DNA from: Prevotella sp.
GTDB lineage: Bacteria > Bacteroidota > Bacteroidia > Bacteroidales > Bacteroidaceae
Reading direction: 5' to 3'
DNA length: 55,681 bases
Assembly (NCBI GenBank): GCA_016285075.1
Contig: JAEEQB010000025.1
Coordinates: 1 to 55,681, forward strand
Shown here: positions 8,527-15,714 of the stretch, piece after piece
Layout: every line of letters starts with the position of its first letter
Numbering within the stretch: position 1 is the first letter of the stretch
Made by a program: the position numbers and the translations under genes
Notes under the pieces: model-generated
The model's database searches: none
The model's input: only the letters and a program-made list of their open reading frames with translations
What the model was told of the DNA's origin: nothing

Positions 8527-9276
8527 ATGCTATTAAAACTTGAAGATATCATAAACAAGCAATTTAGAGAGATTAATGGTGTATACGTACATCCAGATAT
8601 ATGTTTGAAATCTGTTGTATACAAATACATCAAGAAGAAGTATTTTAATAAAATGATGTATAGTCGGCAACTATATGTTGCTAATCGTGCACAGTTTTCA
8701 GACAGGAGGGAAAAACAGTGGAAAGAAAATTTAAAAATGAGATTTCTTGTTACTCCTGCATTCCCATCAGAAAAAGATAAACTATTCTACAAGAATTTGT
8801 CTGAGAAAATTAATGAGGCTTATACACTTTGTATCTCTTGCTGGACCTATGACAAGCATAAAGATTGCGATGAAAGTATCACTAATTGGAAATGTTATGG
8901 TGAAGATACTTATAGAATTGAAACAACAATAGAAGACTTAATATGGTGTATACATCCAACAGATAAGATAATTATCCTTTCACCTGTTTCTTATGAAAAA
9001 AGCGAATACGACGGAACGGTCTATAATGCAATATTTAAGAAATATATAAGCTATCAAGATGAGCAAGAATTGCGCATGTGTTTGTTGTCGTCTGCTGAAA
9101 ATGAATTATTAAACATTGATACTTCAAAACTAATCCACAGGATACGACTTTCACCTTTCTTATCAAAAGAACAAAACAAAAATGATAAAGTACAATTGGA
9201 GAATCAATTTGAATTATCTCCAACATTAGTTGAGTTATCGCATTTGTACGAAGAAAAACAAAGTGACTTACGCTAA
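8527..9276 (+). CDS. DUF2971-like protein (249 aa)
   Basis: The pattern fits DUF2971, a family common in phage-defence and mobile neighbourhoods. An early aromatic segment LYVANRAQFSDRRE resembles the family's 'phenylalanine-N-D' opening. CISCWTYDKH followed by SITNWKCYGEDTYRI takes the place of the usual S-x-S...L-M-W-x-x-Y-G block, and YQDEQELRMCL matches the late Y-x-x-E-x-E-x-R motif. No signal peptide or membrane segment. Biochemical function of the family is not established to my knowledge. It lies downstream of the WG-repeat pair in the same direction and is probably part of the cassette. The match is to spaced motifs only, so the family call is moderate. Confidence 0.5.
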   Translation: MLLKLEDIINKQFREINGVYVHPDICLKSVVYKYIKKKYFNKMMYSRQLYVANRAQFSDRREKQWKENLKMRFLVTPAFPSEKDKLFYKNLSEKINEAYTLCISCWTYDKHKDCDESITNWKCYGEDTYRIETTIEDLIWCIHPTDKIIILSPVSYEKSEYDGTVYNAIFKKYISYQDEQELRMCLLSSAENELLNIDTSKLIHRIRLSPFLSKEQNKNDKVQLENQFELSPTLVELSHLYEEKQSDLR

Positions 9277-9374
9277 AAACATAAAGATAACTAAAATCCG
9301 CAACTAATTGTTATGTATTGTCAGGAATCAAAAGGACAGGTACTTGATTCATTTATAATCCTATACAACGAAGA

Positions 9375-10064
9375 ATGAAAAAGATAGTTTCAATAATGGC
9401 TTTGGTGCTACTGCAAATCTGTTGTTTTGCAGTACACGTTGAGACAACAGTTAATCTTAACGTGTACTATCCTGAGTATACAAAGATAGACTTGGTGTGT
9501 GGGCGGATGCCGAAGGCGGCACAGAAGGATGTGGAGTTTTGCTGTGAGGCAGCTTTTACTGGTGAGTTGCTGAACGAGTTCAAGCATTCGAACATTGCGG
9601 ATAACCATATCTGCAATGGAGAGATGAAGAAAGGCTATCGCTGTAAGGCGAATACCGGTGGCTTCGTGTGGGGCAAAGGCAAATGGAAGTTCATGAGGAA
9701 AACAGATTATCCCACAACAGCAAATGGATGGAGCATGGGCTTCTACCAGCTGCTTATCATTCATAACGGTGAGACTCGTCCTATTGGTTCAAAGATGAGG
9801 AAGAGCAAAACCATATACAGAGCCTTGTGCGAGAAGGATGGCAAACTCTGCATCATCGAGTCGAAAAAGGTGATGACGTACGAGTTCTTCGTGAAGTGCC
9901 TGAGTGCCTATAAGGTTACCCACGCCCTCTATTTAGATATGGGCAGAGGTTGGAACTATGCCTGGTATCGAGACAAAGATGGTAAAGTGAAAGAAATCTT
10001 TCCTGAAAGCAAATTGGCTCCAAGTTACAAGTACAGGACCAATTGGATTACCTTCTATAAATGA
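9375..10064 (+). CDS. secreted phosphodiester-glycosidase-like (NAGPA-type) protein
   Basis: Starts with a classical signal peptide (MKKIVSIMALVLLQICCFAVHVET), so it is exported. The middle and C-terminal parts resemble the phosphodiester glycosidase/NAGPA fold: a G-E-T-R-P-I-G strand, CEKDGKLCIIESKKVMT, then YKVTHALYLDMGRGWNYAW where typical members have A-L-N-L-D-G-G-G-S. The usual GGGS is replaced here by MGRGW, so catalysis may be altered. It is also smaller (229 aa) than many members. It contains several cysteines (CCEAA, CNGEMKKGYRC, CEKDGKLC, KCLSAY), unusual for Bacteroidetes exported proteins. Located 98 bp after the DUF2971-like gene on the same strand. The fold call is by motif resemblance only. 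Confidence 0.5.
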   Translation: MKKIVSIMALVLLQICCFAVHVETTVNLNVYYPEYTKIDLVCGRMPKAAQKDVEFCCEAAFTGELLNEFKHSNIADNHICNGEMKKGYRCKANTGGFVWGKGKWKFMRKTDYPTTANGWSMGFYQLLIIHNGETRPIGSKMRKSKTIYRALCEKDGKLCIIESKKVMTYEFFVKCLSAYKVTHALYLDMGRGWNYAWYRDKDGKVKEIFPESKLAPSYKYRTNWITFYK

Positions 10065-10138
10065 CAAAAGACGACAAAATGTAGAGAGAATAACAATAAT
10101 ACGGAATAAAAACATTAATTTTGCAAGCGAAACGAGAT

Positions 10139-11188
10139 ATGGCAAACGAAATAGTAGAAACGAAAGCAATTGAGCAGGTAAGTGATAGTCTTTATAAGGG
10201 AGTATCCGACATTATTGACAATGCACGGCAAGAGGTTGTCGTGTATGTGAACAAGCATTCTGACTTGATGTTCTGGCATATAGGCCATTATATCAATGGG
10301 GATATGGGCTACAAGCAATATTCTGCCTATGGCAGCAAAATTCTTGCGACACTGTCGCAAAGATTGACTGCACGTTATGGCAAGGGATATACCTATACTG
10401 CTGTCACAAGGATGATGAAAGTCGCTCGATTTTATAGCGACGAAGAAATGTTTGCGACACTGTCGCAAACATTAACGTGGAGTCATTTTTTGGAACTCGT
10501 TACCATAGAAGATAATAACAAGCGATTGTTCTATCAACAGATGGGCATTGCTGAGCATTGGAGTGTCAGGCAGTTACGAGATAAACAGGATGAGATGGCA
10601 TACGAACGTTCTTTGATAGCTGTAAAACCTGAGGATGAGATAGTGAAGACTCTTGAGAAGGTGACACCGACCCACATGGAGCCAGATGTAGTGCTACGCA
10701 ATTCATACGTGCTGGATTTCTTGGGACTGAACGGCTACTATTCTGAAGAAGAACTGGAAGATGCCATCGCCAAACAGCTAGAAGCTTTTATCCTTGAGCT
10801 TGGACAAGGTTTCGCATTTTTGGAGCGTCAGAAACGTTTTACAATTGATGGCACAGACTATTATCTTGATTTGCTTTTCTATCATCGAAAGTTAAAGTGC
10901 CTGATTGCTATTGACCTCAAACTTGGAAAATTCAAGCCTCAATATAAGGGGCAGATGGAATTATATCTCAAATACCTGCAGAAATATGATATGCAACCAG
11001 ATGAGAATCCACCTATCGGTCTTCTGCTATGCAGCGAAGGTAATACAGAACATATTGAACTGATGATGCTGAACGAGGATCACATCAAAGTGGCTCAATA
11101 CCTTACCTGCTTACCAGATAAACAGTGGTTTATTGACAAACTCAATCGTTCAATACTCATTGCTAAGGAATATAATGACAATCGCTAA
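10139..11188 (+). CDS. DUF1016 / PD-(D/E)XK nuclease-domain protein (YhcG family)
   Basis: Two-domain protein of the DUF1016 (YhcG) family. The N-terminal helical half includes VVVYVNKHSDLMFWHIGHYI and LTARYGKGYTYTAVTRMMK. A C-terminal PD-(D/E)XK nuclease-like half holds FTIDGTDYYLDLLFYHRKLK and then CLIAIDLKLGKFKPQYKGQM, with D and D-L-K as candidate catalytic residues. Members are frequent beside restriction-modification and mobile genes; the exact activity is unsettled. ATG at 10139 is chosen over TTG at 10121, because the TTG lies inside a TAATTTTG box (10116-10123). The leader from that box would be very short. It is the last gene inside the inverted ~70-bp repeats, and a 225-bp repeat element starts 129 bp after its stop. 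Confidence 0.8.
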   Translation: MANEIVETKAIEQVSDSLYKGVSDIIDNARQEVVVYVNKHSDLMFWHIGHYINGDMGYKQYSAYGSKILATLSQRLTARYGKGYTYTAVTRMMKVARFYSDEEMFATLSQTLTWSHFLELVTIEDNNKRLFYQQMGIAEHWSVRQLRDKQDEMAYERSLIAVKPEDEIVKTLEKVTPTHMEPDVVLRNSYVLDFLGLNGYYSEEELEDAIAKQLEAFILELGQGFAFLERQKRFTIDGTDYYLDLLFYHRKLKCLIAIDLKLGKFKPQYKGQMELYLKYLQKYDMQPDENPPIGLLLCSEGNTEHIELMMLNEDHIKVAQYLTCLPDKQWFIDKLNRSILIAKEYNDNR

Positions 11189-11220
11189 GGAATATCCGCA
11201 CAGTCGTTGGGTAATAGGAC

Positions 11221-11294
11221 GTAGCCTAATACGCACCTTTCTGGCAAGTGCCACAAAAGGTGCCGCAGTCAGTTCAAAGGTGTTGAGCAAGCTC
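11221..11294 (+). repeat. right copy of an inverted repeat pair flanking the cassette
   Basis: Shares GTAGCCTAATACGCAC, AGTGCCACA and TGAGCAAGCTC with the copy at 4125-4195 in opposite orientation. Internal hairpins TGGCA-AG-TGCCA and GAGC-AA-GCTC are kept although intervening bases differ. Confidence 0.65.
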
Positions 11295-11316
11295 AAAAGA
11301 AAAAGTTGATCCATGA

Positions 11317-11348
11317 TTTGTTCAGTTCGAAGAAATTATGTACCTTTG
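11317..11348 (+). promoter_or_regulatory. rightward promoter of element copy 1
   Basis: TTTG (11317-11320), 20-nt spacer, TACCTTTG (11341-11348): a full match to the Bacteroidetes consensus. There is no gene directly downstream on this strand. Confidence 0.7.
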
Positions 11349-11509
11349 CACCCGATGATGAGTCATAGTACGGTTGCTGGCTCAGCATCGGGTGTTCTTT
11401 GATGCAGTTTATAGCAGAATGTGGAATTGAGTACGGTCTCCAATTCGTAACCCAGTTTTTCCTCAATCCTCCAGACTGCCTTTATACAAAGAAATTCTGC
11501 GATTTCTTA

Positions 11510-11541
11510 CAAAGTTACGAAAAAACGAGTAAAACAGCAAA
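11510..11541 (-). promoter_or_regulatory. leftward promoter of element copy 1
   Basis: On the minus strand TTTG (complement of 11538-11541), 20-nt spacer, TAACTTTG (complement of 11510-11517). It faces the rightward promoter across about 160 bp. Confidence 0.7.
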
Positions 11542-11634
11542 AGGAAAGCCAAGATTTTCTTTTGCTGAAGAGATTTGGGTAAGCGAACATTTACAGTATG
11601 AAATAAGCAGATGCACAGTCCTGACATCTTCTGA

Positions 11635-11763
11635 TGCGGCCGTTGCGGCCAAGCGACCGTTGATTTCATAGATTTATAAAAAAAGGAATGTAGCATGTTT
11701 ATATACATGCCCATTTTTTAATAAATCTACAGAATGGTCGGCCGCATGGCCGCAACGGTCGCA
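11635..11763. repeat. 129-bp nested inverted repeat
   Basis: GC-rich outer arms (11635-11659 and 11736-11763; shared core GCGGCCGTTGCGGCC with few mismatches) enclose AT-rich inner arms (AGATTTATAAAAAAAGG / CCATTTTTTAATAAATCT). These in turn enclose GCATGT-TTATAT-ACATGC. The inner part with its T-tract could terminate transcription; the whole could extrude as a cruciform. Confidence 0.6.
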
Positions 11764-11776
11764 TTTTTGTAGCACG

Positions 11777-11849
11777 AGTATGATACTAAAAGGCCGATAG
11801 TATCATACTAAAGGATTGATAGTATCATACTAAAGGATTGATAGTATCA
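11777..11849. repeat. GTATSATAC repeat cluster, 22-bp period
   Basis: GTATGATAC (11778) and GTATCATAC (11800, 11822, partial at 11844) are followed by TAAAGG. The last three units repeat every 22 bp (GATAGTATCATACTAAAGGATT is the unit, less its final two bases here as a core). The same word forms hairpins at 15648-15692 and 38641-38749. Confidence 0.65.
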
Positions 11850-11921
11850 GGTGCTTGGTGCTTAGCGGAGACCTTTTGCAATGAACTCCAGAAACATAAA
11901 CCCGAATCGATCATTAGGCTG

Positions 11922-12561
11922 TTATGCGCTGACAAGCTTCTTTTTTGTCATCTGCCAAGAATGGACACCGACTGTCAGGGCACGAATCAGAGCATCAAGT
12001 TGCTGTTGGCTCATGCCGTGAGAAATCAGGTAGTTGGAGAAAGCTTTTGCATAGTCTACGTTCGGCAGCTGTGCTTCGTCGCTGATACCAGCATAATACA
12101 TCAAGCATGGGTTGAGTCTCAACGATACTAGTGTTTTGCATACATTAGGGTCTTTCCCCCTCCAGTTCTCTGAGTTCCTCGGGTAGTCCGGTGCTGCTGG
12201 CCGTAAAGCAGATACTGGGATAGCTGGGGTAAGCCACTAACAGTAATTCTCCGCTACGAGTGTAGTAACCGTCGTAATATGGTATATCGAATATTTTGTC
12301 GTCAACGGCGATGCTGATGAGGTCGCCAAGTGAGAATCCCGCCTTATCCATGTCTGCTTTAGTTAAATTCAACATGGCACCGTCATATTCGTTATACGAT
12401 GAGATGATACCTTTCTGTATCGGCTGGTTAATTGGCTGGTCGTTGTTAGAACAAGAGGTTGCTAAGGTTAGTATATTAGCAAGAACTAAGAGGAAGGTTG
12501 ACTTCCAACATGTCTGCAAAGATGCAGAGGGGTATAAACTTCTGAATCGAAAAGGTGTCAT
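11922..12561 (-). pseudogene. gutted tyrosine-phosphatase-family lipoprotein gene
   Basis: The first part (12561 to 12145) encodes a lipoprotein-type signal with lipobox LATSC. After it come NEYDGAMLNLTKADMDKAGF, YYDGYYTRSGELLLVAYPSYP and TGLPEELRELEG, then a premature stop. A second frame (about 12160 to 11922) reads TLVSLRLNPCLMYYAGIS and SNYLISHGMSQQQLDALIRAL. From memory, both blocks belong to one large Bacteroidales protein in which a tyrosine phosphatase core (H-C-x-E-G-K-D-R-T) lies between them. Here that core is absent and the ends are joined out of frame. The gene sits just downstream of the thioredoxin-fold gene on the same strand. It is most likely a dead internal-deletion product. 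Confidence 0.65.
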
Positions 12562-12599
12562 TTCTTTAGAGTTTTGCTTTGGTACATATTCGTTTCAAT

Positions 12600-14339
12600 C
12601 TATTTCAGCTTCTCCAAGACCCTTTCCAACTCATTCTTGAAGTCGTGGTAGCCACTGATGCTGAGATCTTCACGGACACGGCAGCCATCGGGGGTGATGG
12701 TCTCATAGTGCGGGATGCCGTTGAACTGGAACAGCTCTTGCAGGCGCATGAACTCTGCGTTGGTGAGGCAGACAGTCTCTTCGTTGGCCAGCCACTCGGC
12801 CACATACTGCTTGTAGGCATCGCTGCCCTCCTTGGTGCGCTCTCCGGCAATGAAGACGAGCTTCACATCATCGCGCTTGGCTATCTCAGCGCGAAGCTCC
12901 TTGCTCTCTTGGATGGCGCCACGACAGGGTCCACACGTCATGCCCCAGAAGTCGATGACAAGAAACCGGCCAGGGTACTTGGCGACGAGCGAGCGAATCA
13001 ATTCTGCCTCAGGCGTGGAGGGCAGGGGCGTGGCGAGGTCTTTCTGTGCCAAACGACGGTTGCGGAATTGTTCGGCCTTCTGGCGGATATAGGGGTTCTT
13101 GATGGCATCGATGTAGAGCGGCCACATTTTGGTGAGCGTAGGCCAATTGTCAAGGTTTTCCTTTTTCTTGACCTCAGTTATGGTCTTGTCGGCGAGCATT
13201 GCTTGTAAGCTGCCTCCTTCCTCGCGCCATGTGTCGAACTCGGATGTCATGTCCTTGTAGACGCACATCTGGGCCAGCAGGTTGTCGTGGTCGGTGACCA
13301 TGAATTCGCGCAGGGCGGCGAGGCCGTTGACAAGTTTCTTTGTGAAGTTCTCTACGTTGATTATCATGCCACCATGCTCGCTGAGTAGTCCCTTGAACTG
13401 GCCTTCGCGGACGGGTTTGGCATACTGGATGCGGTTCTGCAGGAAGTCGTAACTGCTGCTGGCGAAAAGCAGCGGATTGTCATAGTCAATGCGGCGCATG
13501 GGCTCGTAAGTCTTGCTGTCGAGATATTTGTTCCACTCCGCGCTGTCGAGAATCTCAGTGTGCCACGTGCTGTCGCGCTTCTCGTGCTTTACCAGGTCAT
13601 TTGAAAGCCGTTCGATGCAGCCGATATAGTCCATGCCGAAACGAGCCTCGATGTCGGCCAGCGCCAGCTGTACTTCCATCGGCGTGTAGTTCTCGCTGCG
13701 GCTGATGGATTGCAGTTTGGCCATCAGGCGTTTCCATACCTCGTCGGCCACCTCGTTGGCATCGTCAAACTTGCCCTCGAACTTCCACAACGGCCTCAAA
13801 ACTTTCTCATATTTGCCCGACGTGCGGAGCCAGCGCTCCACGTCGCGGCTGCTGCCGTTGTTGTAGACGCACTCGTAGCGCCAGAACGAAGCCTTGCGCA
13901 CGGTGATGTCAATCGTCTCACCAGGGCGGGCGAAGAATGGGATGGCATTGAAGAACACCTTCGAACCGTCAGCAATGAACGAATTGTGCACGGGGTAGCT
14001 CGCCAGGAATTTCTTGCAGAACGTGCCGTCGTCGGCGATGTCGAGCACCAGCACCGTACTGCCTTTCTCGAAGACGTCGGTGTAGTAGCACGCCATCGAT
14101 GTAAATCCGAACTGCTCGGCATCGTAGTCCTCGATGCGTCCCTTGATGGTAATTGTGTCGGTCTTGAACCAGTCAGTAGGCACCGTCCACGGGTTCGCCT
14201 CGCTGATTTCCTGCATCGTCGGTGCGTTCATGACCTGTATCTTGTCGTAAACGAACGACACGCCCTTCTTCACGACGATAATCGCCACGAAAGCAAGGAT
14301 AATTTTTATGATAGTATTCTTGCTCATTGTTCGTTTCAT
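12600..14339 (-). CDS. thioredoxin-fold (TlpA/ResA-like) membrane-anchored protein
   Basis: A 579-residue protein with an N-terminal hydrophobic anchor (IIKIILAFVAIIVV) and a C-terminal thioredoxin domain. The redox motif CGPC lies near residue 467, in FLVIDFWGMTCGPCRGAIQ minus the usual WAxW lead. The cis-proline part is NGIPHYETITPDG. The long middle (about 100-430) resembles the helical and beta regions of Bacteroidetes TlpA-family proteins that sit on the outer face of the inner membrane. Expected role: disulfide or thiol exchange in the periplasm; substrate unknown. A well-formed promoter lies at 14441-14471, leaving a leader of about 100 nt. The pseudogene at 11922-12561 follows 38 bp downstream. 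Confidence 0.8.
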   Translation of the reverse strand: MKRTMSKNTIIKIILAFVAIIVVKKGVSFVYDKIQVMNAPTMQEISEANPWTVPTDWFKTDTITIKGRIEDYDAEQFGFTSMACYYTDVFEKGSTVLVLDIADDGTFCKKFLASYPVHNSFIADGSKVFFNAIPFFARPGETIDITVRKASFWRYECVYNNGSSRDVERWLRTSGKYEKVLRPLWKFEGKFDDANEVADEVWKRLMAKLQSISRSENYTPMEVQLALADIEARFGMDYIGCIERLSNDLVKHEKRDSTWHTEILDSAEWNKYLDSKTYEPMRRIDYDNPLLFASSSYDFLQNRIQYAKPVREGQFKGLLSEHGGMIINVENFTKKLVNGLAALREFMVTDHDNLLAQMCVYKDMTSEFDTWREEGGSLQAMLADKTITEVKKKENLDNWPTLTKMWPLYIDAIKNPYIRQKAEQFRNRRLAQKDLATPLPSTPEAELIRSLVAKYPGRFLVIDFWGMTCGPCRGAIQESKELRAEIAKRDDVKLVFIAGERTKEGSDAYKQYVAEWLANEETVCLTNAEFMRLQELFQFNGIPHYETITPDGCRVREDLSISGYHDFKNELERVLEKLK

Positions 14340-14440
14340 ATTAGTCTTTACCTTTTATATATATGTCGTAACCGCGGAAATATGGCGTCGATGGATGCTA
14401 CTGAGTTTTCCATAATATTCTCTATTTGCTCATTCGGCTG

Positions 14441-14471
14441 CAAATTTACATACTTTTTCGCATTACACAAA
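14441..14471 (-). promoter_or_regulatory. promoter of the thioredoxin-fold gene
   Basis: Minus strand TTTG (complement of 14468-14471), 19-nt spacer, TAAATTTG (complement of 14441-14448), consensus-like. Confidence 0.7.
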
Positions 14472-14586
14472 ATGTGTTGCAAAAATGAGCCATCCGTTTA
14501 AGAAAGTTTATGTAAAGACAGATTTTTCAATCAGCAGGAGAGCATCATCAGTGATGATTGTGAGTCACACAAGAACCATCTTGCCA

Positions 14587-15600
14587 TCAGATGCCAATGT
14601 CCACTCGCAACATGCCGACGCACTTGGTGTTGCCTTCGGTGGTGATGACATGCAGCACGGGCTTGACGGTAAGGAAATCGGTGAGGTGGAGGCTGCAGAT
14701 AAGTTCCGTGGCCCATTCCTCGACATCGAGCACACGGACATAGTCAGTGAACAAACCGAACTCAGTGCGTTTGAGGGTGTATTTCCCGCCAAGGCCGCAG
14801 AAGTTATCGCAAAGAATGTCGCTACTGAAAGCATGACCGTAGGCAGCCAACAAAGTAAAGTCGGGGGTCAGAGCCTGCTCGGCATAAGCCCATGCCGAAG
14901 GCAGAACTTTTGGCTGGGTGTGTAAGGTGCCTCCCAGGTAGTAGTGACTGTCGCGATGGCGGTATTCAGCCTGAGCAATGGCAAAAACGCCGTCGCTGTT
15001 GGGACAGAAGCGGAAGATGTTGTAGCGTCCCGTGAAACGGTAATTCCCTTCACCGTTGTAGAGCGATGCCTGTAGGCATAGCTTCTCGTTGTCGTAGGTG
15101 TAATGGATGCCCATTGCCGCGAAAGGGAAAGTGCCGATGGGGAAGTTCCAGCTAATGGTGGGGAAGATGCCACACGAACAGTTGGTGAAAAGACCTACTC
15201 CGTCGCTACAGAAGTAATCTTCGTCGACGCGGCGGATGCCTGCAAAGAGCGAATGATGTTCGTTCATTTGCCAGGTGAATCCTGCTACCGTGAATGCAAA
15301 CGGAATGTTCAGACCGTAGGAATCGATGTTGGAGAAGCCCTGCAGGTCTATGACATCCAGCACTTCATTGGTTGTCAGCGTGCTGAGGGAAGCTGCCTGA
15401 AAGGACATTGCCCTGGAAAGGGGGATGTTGGCCCGCAGCTGGAGAAGATTTGCCATGCGGGCTCGCTTGAAGTCCGTTTGGACCTCACCAGAATAGTCCA
15501 CTCCAAATGATGGGTGCAGGGAAGTACTGTCTGCCTCTTGTGCCATAAGTTGCAGACAGGCTCCCAACAGGGCTATTAGGATAAATCTTGCTCTTTTCAC
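14587..15600 (-). CDS. outer-membrane beta-barrel / porin-like protein (337 aa)
   Basis: Signal peptide MKRARFILIALLGACLQLMA-Q, then alternating-hydrophobicity strands rich in Tyr, Phe and Gly: HSLFAGIRRVDEDYF, FPFAAMGIHYTYDNEKL, TEFGLFTDYVRVLDVEEW. It ends in a strand with a terminal hydrophobic residue (CVGMLRVDIGI). This is the pattern of an outer-membrane barrel, possibly a carbohydrate-porin-like channel, but I see no diagnostic motif. It lies downstream of metG, separated by a 16-bp hairpin of the GTATSATAC family (15648-15692), and 247 bp before the thioredoxin-fold gene. No -33/-7 pair was found directly upstream, so it may depend on readthrough from metG. Confidence 0.6.
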   Translation of the reverse strand: MKRARFILIALLGACLQLMAQEADSTSLHPSFGVDYSGEVQTDFKRARMANLLQLRANIPLSRAMSFQAASLSTLTTNEVLDVIDLQGFSNIDSYGLNIPFAFTVAGFTWQMNEHHSLFAGIRRVDEDYFCSDGVGLFTNCSCGIFPTISWNFPIGTFPFAAMGIHYTYDNEKLCLQASLYNGEGNYRFTGRYNIFRFCPNSDGVFAIAQAEYRHRDSHYYLGGTLHTQPKVLPSAWAYAEQALTPDFTLLAAYGHAFSSDILCDNFCGLGGKYTLKRTEFGLFTDYVRVLDVEEWATELICSLHLTDFLTVKPVLHVITTEGNTKCVGMLRVDIGI

Positions 15601-15647
15601 ATCTTACTCAGTTACTTGTTTCCAGACTTCACGTTCTGAAAAGAATA

Positions 15648-15692
15648 CCCTATAGTATCATACTCTTGCACTTTTTGTACGATACTATAGGG
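15648..15692. terminator. GTATSATAC-family hairpin between metG and the barrel gene
   Basis: Arms CCCTATAGTATCATAC (15648-15663) and GTACGATACTATAGGG (15677-15692) pair over 15 of 16 positions with a 13-nt loop. It starts 23 bp past the metG stop. There is no strong T-tract on the minus strand, so it could attenuate rather than terminate. Confidence 0.5.
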
Positions 15693-15714
15693 GGGATACC
15701 GTTTGATTCGGTAA

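Larger units (their letters stand above)
11317..11541 (+). repeat. 225-bp element, copy 1 (downstream of DUF1016)
   Basis: This stretch matches 54084-54308 in inverted orientation. The core 11410-11530 is especially close, and the outer promoter boxes coincide so that both copies measure exactly 225 bp. It contains a rightward promoter (11317-11348), a leftward promoter (11510-11541) and, next to the first, an inverted repeat CACCCGATG...CATCGGGTG with a 28-nt loop. No convincing protein is encoded: one frame stays open through the core in both copies, but most differences change residues. Its position right after an accessory gene, in the same relative orientation as copy 2 after RhuM, suggests a mobile or regulatory unit. 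Confidence 0.75.

Noticed and set aside
11399..11671. 90-residue frame through the 225-bp element copy 1
   Set aside because: The same frame is open in copy 2 only through the core and then stops; most substitutions change the residue, which argues against coding.
15601..15714. Riboswitch or T-box linked to metG
   Set aside because: The region is downstream of metG and contains only the GTATSATAC hairpin; no SAM-riboswitch or T-box sequence elements were seen upstream of metG either.
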